Positions 35,601 through 44,543 of a stretch of DNA of 64,000 nt are shown here, one piece after another (the stretch's first letter is position 1; every line of letters begins with the position of its first letter). The DNA is from Posidonia oceanica (taxonomy: Eukaryota > Streptophyta > Magnoliopsida > Alismatales > Posidoniaceae). The stretch lies in contig JAZBRS010000029.1 in the NCBI GenBank assembly GCA_037176725.1, positions 124,157,001 to 124,221,000 of the forward strand, in the 5' to 3' direction. Below the pieces are notes generated by a model that was not told the origin of the DNA, made no database searches, and was given only the letters and a program-made list of their open reading frames with translations. A program made the translations under genes and the position numbers.

Positions 35601-38423
35601 TGGTTCCAGAGGTGGCCGGCGGCGCTCGTCCAGTTGCTGCGGTGATCGTCAGTCGCTCGCGATGGTTGGAGCTGCCTCAGAACATCCCTCCGGTGCTTCC
35701 TGATCGACCGGACTGAAGCTCTACAGCTCGGGTGAGGGTTCGGCACTTTTGGGTTTTCAGAATGCTGCCGGAGGTCGGGGAGGGTGTTTGCTGCTCCTCA
35801 GGCTGGATGGAACCCTCCGGGAGGTTGCTGGAAGTCCGGCGAAGGGTTCTGGGTGCTTTGGAATGGGTTCTGGTGCGAGTAGATAGGAAATGGAGGTTCG
35901 GGCTGATTTCTGACAGAAACAAGGCTAGGTGTTTGTAGTGTGGATTAAGGTCAGTGGTGGACGAGAAGGTCTGACGGCTGGGGCTTTGGAAAGGTGGAGG
36001 TCTGGTGAGTAGCTGGGTGAAGTTTGAGAGGATTCTGTGAATTGTGGAGGAGGGAATTACGGAGTGGGTTCAGGTCAGTTGCAGATAGGCTTTCAGAGGG
36101 ATTAGGTAGTGATTTGGGTGGTGGAATGGCTGTAGAAAGGTGAGGAGAAATGGCTGTGTTTTGGGTGAACTTGGGGGAGTAATTGGAAGAAAGATGGAGG
36201 CTTGAAATGGTGCTGGGCTATTGGAAAAGAAGGGGAAGAGTCTGGTGGATTTTGAGGAGGGAAATGGAGAGGTTTCAGGAGGGGAATTCTCTGGGATTGC
36301 AGCCCTTCTCCGGGATGTCAAGGACCTCTCAAGCTCTACTCTCACTGTCCTCTCTTCTCTGGAAATGGAAGGATCAAGAGGAAGAAGGAGGAGGGTCGCA
36401 CAGGTGGGGAAGAAGTGAAATTTTGCTCTCCACTCTCTGGCTTCTCACTGGTTCGCTCTGTCACTCACCCTCCCACTCTTGCTTGCTCACACTCCGGCTC
36501 TGTCTAGCACACTGGATTGAAGGGAGGACGGGAGGCTTTTGAATGGGGAGCTGCTGCTGCTGGGCGCGAGCTGAGAATTCAAACTCGGCCGGCGGTTACT
36601 GCAGCGGAGGGGACGGGGCGACCGGCTCCGGAAAAGCCGCAGAGAGGAAGGAGAGCGGCGGGCTGCTGTAGATGAAAGGATTGAAGCTTCGAAATTCAAA
36701 TGGGAGGAGGGAATGGCAGCTGGCCGTTCGCGGGAAGAACTGCAGAAGAAATCTGCAGAAGGAGAAGGAGGAAGACGGAGGGGTGTGGGCCGGACCGTGC
36801 GGGCTGAAGGAAAAAACAAAGAAATAAAAGAAAAAAGGAAACGGGCTGGATTGAGCCCAGTAAAGAATAGAAAGAATGGAAGAGAAAAGTAAGAAAGAAA
36901 GAGAGGGTAGAATGGGGAAATAAAATAGGTAAAAATAAACTAAAAATAAATAAAAATGCCAGAAGGATTGTGCTGCAGGTCAGGATTTTAATTAAGATTT
37001 TTAATGGTTATTTTGAATTGATTAATGTGTTTTGGGATTGATTAGGGTTTTAAAGCTTTGGTTTTGTTTTTAATTGGTTTTCACTTGATTAAATGTTTGT
37101 TAAACCTTTTTTAAATTGTTTTAAAAATTGTATTTCCCTTGCTGGACACTTAGGATGTTAATTAGGATTTTTTAGGATTTAATTTCGTATTAATCAGGGT
37201 TGGTTTTAGGTTTTTAAGTTTTAATCTTCTTAGGTTTTTTCTTTCTAAGTCTTTTAAGTTATGTTTTGATTTTTATTTGTTGATTTTCCTTGAAGTTTTT
37301 TAGTTGGGTTTTTCTGGTTTGATAGGGTGTTTTTTAAGTCTTTCAGATGTGTTTTTCTCTTCTTTTTTAATTAAGTTTTTAACTTGTTTTTCTTATGTTT
37401 ATTAGGTTAAGTCTTTTACCTTCTTTAATTACTTGTTCTAGTGTTTGATTTTTAATTCTCCTTTTTAGGGTTTGTCTTTTAATTCTTCTGATGGGGTTTT
37501 TATTTTTGGTGGGTTTTGATTTTATTTTAGCTTTTTTGTTGATTTTTCAGTGTTTTCTTTTGATTTGTTTTGCATTTTTTAGCTTGCATGTTTGGTTTTC
37601 CTTTTAGCTTGATTTAGTTAAGTTTAAGTTGTTAATTGCTTGTTTAACATTTTTTAATTGTTTTTCTTAGGGTTCTGATTTGTTTCTTTTGTGTTTTGAG
37701 ATTTTACAGATTTTTATGGGTTTTTGTGGATTTTTGCAGAAGGGAGAATAGGAAAAGAGAAGGAAGAAAGAAATGGAAAAAAGAGGGAGATAAGAGGGAA
37801 AGAGATAGGTTGGAGGAAAACGATTTTTTAAAATTCAGAAAAAGTGTTAAAAATAAAGTAAAAATAGGGATAAGATAAGGGAAGGATAGAAGCACAGAGG
37901 GGGCCCACAGCCAGACCAGAAAAAGGATAAGAAAGGGATGAAAAGAGAGATGATAATCAGGAGAGAGAGAGGAGAGAGAAAATGATAATCCCGGAGAGAG
38001 AAGAGGATAATTTGGGTGAAAGAGGGTCTTAATGGTCTCAGAATGGGGTGAAAATTGGTGAGTGGGTAGTCTAGGGTTTGAAGTGTTGGTTCTAAAGTTT
38101 TGGTTTGATTCTAAGGAGGTTTTGGAGGGGTTTCAAGGTGTAGAAAAAGGGTAGTTTCACCTAGGTTTTCTATGGTTTTTGGGAATGGGTTAGGTTTGAA
38201 AATTTCTAGGTTTTTGGGTAGGCTTGTTGGGCGGATAGTGGTGGACTTTCCTATGGATTTTGGTTAGGTTTTGAGGTTGGGAAGGGGGGTAAAGGTTTAG
38301 GTCAAAACAGGCTGATTTTGAAGGGCAGAGAGGAGGATTAGGGTTAGGGTTTGGTTGGGGTTTGATCCAGCAATCACCAAGAGGGCTCCAGGGGTCCGGG
38401 CCTGCCAAGATGGGGTGTCAACA
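32645..38423 (-). repeat. 3' LTR of element A
   Basis: It starts TGTAGCGATCCC and ends GGGGTGTCAACA. Contents from left: PBS-like copy (32760-32770), conserved block (32930-33040), GCAC/GTGC array (33285-33545), ATGCAA-rich part (34200-35200), GC-rich part (35280-36800), T-rich 36960-37740, and purine-rich 37740-38030. A splice-donor-like CTAG/GTATGT on the minus strand lies near 33988. No gene is seen in it. Confidence 0.92.
32760..32770 (-). other. Internal PBS-like copy in A 3' LTR
   Basis: The minus strand TGGCGACTCTG is identical to the first 11 bases of A's own primer-binding site. The adjacent spacer base matches too. It lies about 120 bp from the U5 end. Confidence 0.55.
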
Positions 38424-38487
38424 GATGCCCCTCCCTGAGCGAGGGCAAGCGGAGCGCAGCCGCTGCTCAGGGTTGACAAGACACCCC
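38412..38487. repeat. Inverted repeat around A's LTR/polypurine junction
   Basis: GGGGTGTC and GTCAAC at the LTR tip (38412-38422) are complementary to GACACCCC (38480-38487) and GTTGAC (near 38472-38477). CCCTGAGC (38433-38440) pairs with GCTCAGGG (38465-38472). In B the tip is GTCTA and the partner TAGAC, a matching change. Confidence 0.6.
38424..38443 (-). other. Polypurine tract of element A
   Basis: Minus strand AGGGAGGGG then CATC next to the LTR start TGTTGACA. Identical to B at 432-451. Confidence 0.78.
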
Positions 38488-38972
38488 ATCTGACCGGCGG
38501 GAGCAGCGGGTTGCTATGGGCGTGAGCTACTTATTCGGCGGATGCACCGAAGATCGTAGCCCGTTGCCGCAATGCAAGATGCCAGTGCAGATGGATGCTG
38601 TGCTGTGTGTATGCATGCTGATGCAAATGCCATGCAAGAGTTAGTATAAAAGTTAGTGCAGCTATAAGAAAATGCTGATGCTGTGCAAGTGATACTGATG
38701 ATGCTAAAGTGATATGCAGTGCTAGCTAAGAAAGTGCAGAGATGATGCAGGAGAAATGATAAAAAGGCGCGATGTGGTGCGAATATCTGGCAGGGAGGCC
38801 AGACTTGCACGACAAAGCGAAGGAAAACAGGGTGCAGCTGGTCCCCGCCCGAGGAGCAAGCTAGCAATGAGAAAGGGGCGCGAGGGGAGAGAGGCCAACT
38901 CTCCTATCGCAGGAAGGGGGTGCGTGACTTCGTCTTCCTGGGACAAGGTCACGCCGAAAAGGAAAAAAAAAT
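38444..38972 (-). other. 3' internal spacer of A
   Basis: Non-coding. The first part aligns with B 452-600; ATGCTGATGC-type repeats follow. No protein signal. Confidence 0.55.
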
Positions 38973-40060
38973 GATAAGGTGACGGGCTTATCGTCCGGAT
39001 AGTTTACGGTCCTATCAACCGGGAGTGACAGTTTACGGTCCTGTCAACCGGAGGCAGTTGTGAGTGATAGTTATTGGATATCAGCCGTATAACATGGTTG
39101 TGGGATAGTTTACAGTCCTATCAACTGGCGGATAGTTTACAGACCTATCAACTGGTGGATAGTTTACAGACCTATCAACTGGAGGATAGTTTACAGACCT
39201 ATCAACTGGAAGCCACAAACCATGAGGGATAGTTACTGGATATCAGCCGTATAACGCAATGCCGGATAGTTTACAGTCTATCATCTGGAACGACAGTTTA
39301 CGGTCCTGTCAACCGACGGATAGTTTACAGACCTATCAACTGAAGGATAGTTTACAGTCCTATCAACTGGAAACGGCATTGCGAGGGACAGTTACTGGAT
39401 GTCAGCCGTATAACATGATTGCGCGTGGTAGTTTACAGTCCTACCAATTGGCGGATAGTTTACAGACCTATCAACTGGAGCGACAGTTTACGGTCCTGTC
39501 AACCGGCGGATAGTTTACAGACCTATCAACTGGAAACGCGCAATGATGAGGGATAGTTACTGGATATCAGCCGTATAATGCAATTGCTGGTGATAGTTTA
39601 GGAGTATCAGCCTAACGACAGTTTACGGTCCTGTCAACCGGTGGATAGTTTACAGACCTATCAACTGGAGGATAGTTTACAGACCTATCAACTGGAAACC
39701 GCAATTGCAAGGGACAGTTACTGGATGTCAGCCGTATAACGTAATTGCACGCGATAGTTTACAGACCTATCAACTGGAGCGACAGTTTACGGTCCTGTCA
39801 ACCGGTGGATAGTTTACAGACCTATCAACTGGAAAAGTGCAATTACGAGGGACAGTTACTGGATGTCAGCCGTATAACACAACTGCGGGCCGACCATGGA
39901 TCGACCCGAAGATAGTTTAGGAATATCAGCCTGAGATAGTTTCGGATATCAGCCTAGCACGAGTGATTGATAGATGATAGTTTAGGAATATCAGCCTGAG
40001 ATAGTTTCGGATATCAGCCTAGCACGAGTGATTGATTGATTGATAAGAGGGGGCAAGATC
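38973..40060 (-). repeat. Array of ~30 structured modules with group-specific closing arms
   Basis: Units of 20-27 bp begin GATAG, GACAG or GGTAG and close with CTATC, CTGTC or CTACC, so the stem is kept by paired changes. A loop tetramer (CAGT or CGGT) is complementary to downstream ACTG or ACCG. Groups of three to five units are bracketed by complementary arms at 39093/39213, 39255/39375, 39414/39537, 39579/39701 and 39740/39837. GCAGTTGTG (39054-39062) and CACAACTGC (39878-39886) bracket the five groups. Between groups lies a short linker hairpin ending CAGCCGTATAA. Tandem repeats at this position are known in the Tat lineage; the structural logic is my inference. Confidence 0.8.
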
Positions 40061-40071
40061 ATGATGAGAAT

Positions 40072-40740
40072 GATAAGATATCGGACTTATCGGCCGGCAA
40101 AGAGGGGATGAGATAATGATGAGAAGTTGATCTAAAGAGGGGGATGAGATCATGATGAGAAATTAAGCTAAAGAGGGGGATGAGATCATGATGAGAAATT
40201 AAGCTAAAGTGGGAGATGAGATCATGATGAGAAGTTAAGCTAAAGAGGGGGATGAGATCATGATGAGAAATTAAGCTAAAGAGGGGGATGAGATCATGAT
40301 GAGAAATTAAGCTAAAGAGGGGGATGAGATCATGATGAGAAGTTAAGCTAAAGAGGGAGATGAGATCATGATGAGAAGTTAAGCTAAAGAGGGGGATGAG
40401 ATCATGATGAGAAATTAAGCTAAAGAGGGGGATGAGATCATGATGAGAAGCTAAGCTAAAGAGGGGGATGAGATCATGATGAGAAATTAAGCTAAAGAGG
40501 GAGATGAGATCATGATGAGAAATTAATCTAAAGAGGGAGATGAGATCATGATGAGAAGTTAAGCTAAAGAGGGGGATGAGATCATGATGAGAAGTTAATC
40601 TAAAGAGGGGGATGAGATCATGATGAGAAATTAAGCTAAAGAGGGGGATGAGATCATGATGAGAAATTAAGCTAAAGAGGGGGATGAGGGAATGATGAGA
40701 ATGATAAGATATCGGACTTATCGACCGGCAAAGAAGGGAT
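40072..40740. repeat. 36-bp satellite-like array in A 3' region
   Basis: About 16 copies of a 36-bp unit containing GATGAGATCATGATGAG and TTAAGCTAAAGAGG, with few differences. The core ATCATGAT is palindromic. Both flanks carry the same module GATAAG...CTTATC followed by the CCGGCAAAGA segment (40079 and 40705 areas), which brackets the array. Confidence 0.9.
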
Positions 40741-40830
40741 AAGGGAATGATGAGAAGAAATCATCCCATGACGCCAGGAATGTCATGGGGGAAAGAGGGA
40801 AAGAATGATACCAAGGGGCGATCAAAAGAT

Positions 40831-40858
40831 GCCCGTGGTGTCGGGATGACACCAGGGG
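40831..40858. repeat. Long hairpin in A 3' region, copy 1
   Basis: The stem core TGGTGTC / GACACCA is separated by GGGAT. It corresponds to the hairpin at 41342 with a paired A-T to G-C type change (GGTATC/GATACC to GGTGTC/GACACC). Confidence 0.7.
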
Positions 40859-40917
40859 TTGGCCAGCGCGTCCTTGGCATCGAAAGCAGAGAGTGATGAC
40901 AAGAGTGTCGTGCTTGT

Positions 40918-41315
40918 CAGACGAGTAGTTTGGGGTACCAGCCCGCAAGGGACTCAGCTGAGGGTGAACAGCTGGGGACTCAGCTGGGGATGACCAGTCG
41001 AGAAGAGTGTCAGGTTGACGGACCTTTCGCCGAGCAGTTTGGGGTGCCAGCCCGCAGAGATAATGATCCAGCTGGGGGTGACCAACTGGGGGCTCGACTG
41101 GGGATGACCAGCCGAGAAGAGTGTCAGGTTGACGGACCTTTCGCCGAGCAGTTTGGGGTGCCAGCCCGCAAAGATAATGATCCAGCTGGGGGCGACCAAC
41201 TGGGGACTCGACTGGGGATGACCAGCCGAGAAGAGTGTCAGGTTGACGGACCTTTCGCCGAGCAGTTTGGGGTGCCAGCCCGCAAGGGACTCAGCTGGGG
41301 ATGATCAGCTGGGGA
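40918..41315. repeat. 114-bp tandem repeats in A 3' region
   Basis: GAGAAGAGTGTCAGGTTGACG recurs at 41000, 41114 and 41228. Each unit contains the GCCGA-GCAGTTTGGGGTGCCAGCCC-type module and an AGCTGGGG-rich part. Because 114 is divisible by three, a plus-strand frame stays open; I do not regard it as a gene. Confidence 0.88.
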
Positions 41316-41341
41316 TGATACCACAGGGCGGCCGAAAGATG

Positions 41342-41368
41342 CCCCTGGTATCAGGATGATACCAGGGG
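41342..41368. repeat. Perfect 11-bp hairpin in A 3' region, copy 2
   Basis: CCCCTGGTATC (41342-41352), loop AGGAT, GATACCAGGGG (41358-41368). No mismatch. Confidence 0.85.
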
Positions 41369-41424
41369 ATGGCCAATGCGCCCCTGGCATCAGGATGCAA
41401 AGATAGATAAGTGAGTGGATGGAT

Positions 41425-41538
41425 GATAGGTTGACGAACCTATCGCCGAGCAGTTTGGGGTGCCAGCCCGCAAGGGACTCAGCTGAGGAGGATGACAGGT
41501 TGACGGACCTTTCGCCGGGCAGTTTGGGGTGCCAGCCC
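41425..41538 (-). repeat. Two double-hairpin modules in A
   Basis: GATAGGT/ACCTATC (41425-41444) then GCA/TGC (41450-41463) followed by CAGCCC; a second copy starts GACAGGT at 41494. These are the same modules as in B at 1974, 2458, 2591, 2664 and 4135-4280. Confidence 0.72.
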
Positions 41539-41852
41539 GCAGAGGACAGTGGCCCAGCCGGGGATGACCAGCTGGGGGTGCCGGACGGCGGAGCTTGGTG
41601 TCGCGGGCCTGCAGATGCTCTGGGCTCCGGATTGGGTGCTGAGGACTTCGCCGCGTTGGGATGTCTGCGAGTCTGATTAGAGGGCCCAAGATAATGATGA
41701 TGATGATATGCAATGCAGCAAAGAGTCTTGATGTGCAAGCAGAAAGCAGAAACAGTTTCCATTGATATGATCTTGATAAGTACAATGCCTGCGGCAGGCC
41801 AGAAATGTACAGCACAATTTGAAAGAAGACCACATGATGGTCGCACAAGGGC

Positions 41853-43055
41853 CTAGTCAACCCGGGCCTTCTTTGGCTGCCTGGAGTCAGGGAATAGGGG
41901 GCCGCCTGGCGAAATTTCAGTAATTGGCCAGAGCTGTCGGACTTCGGCTTCATAATCAGGAGTGCATCCAGTACCTCTCACAGCTGCAACGTCTGTAGAT
42001 TGGACCCCGTGCTGCATCAGACTAGCGAGCTTCTTGGTCGGGGTAGTGGTGCTGAGAGGATAAGTCTGTAGAAGCTCGGGCGCTGTACTGTCAATGAAGG
42101 CGCCCTGCTGGAAGTCGAACTGGCGCATGACCCTGATTGGATGGTACTCTACGCCTGCTGTGAAGCCTGGAAGAATGATCAGCCGCGTGTCACGCGCGCT
42201 GAAGAAGATTGTGAATGGCTCTGCTGCAGAGGGAACGATGCGCCAGATCACAGCGTCGTCAGTCAGTGCTGACAGCCTCTCGTATTCGTCTTTGACGCTC
42301 TTGCCCGCTCTGGTACGGGCGCTGTTGCAGTAAGCTTCGAAAGCATGCACTTGAGGGCGTAGAAGGTCCATCTCTAAGTGCGCGGTCAGCCAGACTTGTA
42401 TGAGTGCTCCGCAACCGTGGAAGTGGCGGCAGCGATGAGAAATGCGGTCCAGCCCGCGATAAGTCTCTGCCAAGACGACTGGTGCCAGGTCTATGTGCTG
42501 GGTCACCACAGCTAGTGCAATTTCTGCGACCTCGATGGCCACTGTCAGTCGGCCATGAGTAAAGATTAGTTCGCCCAGAAAGCGGATGACAAACCCTCAG
42601 AGCCACAGCTCATCTCCGAGGTCAGCACGCTTGTTCAAGATATCATCAAAGTATGCATGGCGAAGCATAGGCTCTGGTCCACTGGTGCAGATCAGGTTCT
42701 GTTGGCAGGCTTGAGTGGAGAGCCCAGTTAGTTGGTTCAGGACCCGGAGATATCCGTCGCGCCTCATGAAAACAGGCGGCCCCAAGATCTTTGAAAAGCC
42801 GCATATCCGACGCACCTCTTCCAGTGTAGGTGTCAGCTCAGTTTTGTTGAAACGGAAGACATGGTGTGCCGGCTTCCAGAATCTGGCGGTGGCACATAGA
42901 AGGTGGTGGCTGACCTCCACATCAGCAGCCTTTAGCAGCTTGATTGGTATGCCCCACAGGCGCAGCTTTTCACAGTCTACTTGAGTGAGCCTGCCGATCC
43001 ATTCTCGCAGGGTTTCCGAGCAATGTGCGGGAGTCAGCAGAGTAGGAAAACCCAT
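41853..43055 (-). pseudogene. Extra ORF of element A (DUF7745/plant mobile domain-like), with TGA
   Basis: Two frames (43055-42597 and 42542-41853) are in the same phase, separated by one TGA at 42597-42599 and 18 codons. Joined they would give about 400 residues. Residues 40-110 include KLLKAADVEVSHHLL, ARFWKPAHHVFRF and ELTPTLEEVRRI. This is the pattern of plant DUF7745 proteins (a tryptophan-containing FW-x-P, then FRF and LTPTLEE). The second half has an all-helical APVVLAETYRGL-type segment. It lies in sense orientation downstream of integrase. Tat elements are known to carry extra ORFs, function unknown. The TGA could come from CGA by deamination. Confidence 0.7.
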
Positions 43056-44543
43056 TATACTTGATTGCAGAAGACAGGTTGATTACTGCGAGGCTTGAAG
43101 GTACCTGTTATCAATAAACAGTCAGATCTCGTAGGTATGTAATCACTGACAGCAAGCAGAAACTGAGACTGAAAATGTAGTTCCAATATGCATCTAGGCA
43201 AAGTGATAACAGAACATAGCAATTGAGCACTAATAAGCAGGGGGATTCTGCAGCAGCCTTGCGGACACAGGGGCGAGGGTTGGCAGGAAATCTGGACCAG
43301 CGCAGCTTGAGTGTCGTCGATGTGCCTCTGCTGGGGAGAAGTACCGCCTCAGGGCCTGAGCGTGTTGCAGAGCGGAGGGATTGGCGGAAGGGGAAAGGAA
43401 AGAAAGAAGATGCATGAATGCAAGATGCTAGTGATATACTTATGAGGATGAATATTATTGGACGAATGAGTATGCTTGAATGGATGGGTATGCTTGGGTG
43501 GATGCTTGAGTGCCCTCAGCGTACGGAGTGCTTTGGTGCCTGCTGCAGAGGAAGGGAGTGGTCCTTGACTCACTGGGCCCTACTCAGACTCTCGGCTTAT
43601 TGGTGGCGCTACGGAACAGGTTGTTGGCATTATACAGGTGGTGATATGGTGAGGACAGGCTACTGGCTGCACTCTCAGGACCTACACCTATTCTTTCAGC
43701 TCTCTTTTTTTGAAAGGTTTCTCCCTCATAGGTATGCAGTCTTTCTCTGCCCCTAGCTAGGAGAAGGTATGTGTTTGCTCTTGGGAGGATGTGGTAGACC
43801 CCTTTTTCAGGCTTGACATGCTGGGGATCTCTAGTAAAGTATGGGGGATAACGGTGCCTGTGTTTTTGGGCTACCTTTGCCTTTTTCTTCTTCTTCTTTT
43901 TTTTGTTTTGCTTGCTTTTCTCCTTTTTGTTTTTGTTTTTGTTCTGTCTCTTTTTTCCCCTTTTTTTTTTTTTTTTTTTTTTTTTTGCTTGATCTTTTTC
44001 CTCTTTTTTTTTTTTGGCTTTTGCTATCCCCATTCTGGTGGCAAAAGAAGGGTGCTTGAATTGTAATGGATTTAGGCTTTGGGTCTGCTGTGTGATGGGT
44101 AGAAGGAGCAGGGTTAGACTGCACACCCCTATCTCTAGGGCCGGCTTCTGTCTTCGTCTTCTGTTCCTTGGAGGTGCCCAAACCTAGATGTCTATTCTCA
44201 CTTTTTTCAAGCTCACAACCTAACATTTTTTCTCCCTCAGAGGTGTATGTCCTTGTGAGATTGGGCAGTTCGCCTGTCCTTATTGGTGGTGGCTCCCTCA
44301 CTTGCTAAGACATCTAAGTAGTGCCAGGTGAGGCAGGGCGACTCTTTCCAGAGCAGGCAAGCACTTCCGGTTGTCATCACCGGGCAGGGGATGCGATGTT
44401 TGAGAGGATGACGATGATAATTTGAAAAGAAAGAATGCAAGAGTTGAGAGGATGACGATGATGATTTGAAGTAGAGTTGAAGCAAGAAGACGAGAATGCA
44501 AGTGCAGGTGGGAGAAGGGCATCTGCAACGGGGCCGCTTTCGG
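43056..44543 (-). other. Spacer between integrase and extra ORF in A
   Basis: About 1.5 kb without a recognisable gene. A T-homopolymer-rich tract (43880-44020, including a run of roughly 28 T) produces Lys-rich frames on the minus strand that I regard as spurious. Sequence near 44390-44480 has GAGAGGATGACGATGAT repeats. Confidence 0.6.

Noticed and set aside
38330..38360. Telomere-like TTAGGGTTAGGG
   Set aside because: Only two units inside the LTR, present in both A LTRs; not a telomeric array.
40930..41304. 124-codon plus-strand ORF with 38-residue repeats
   Set aside because: Explained by a 114-bp tandem repeat divisible by three, antisense to the element.
43584..44301. Lys-rich ORFs near the poly-T tract
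   Set aside because: They arise from the homopolymer run; overlapping frames are equally open and show no domain.
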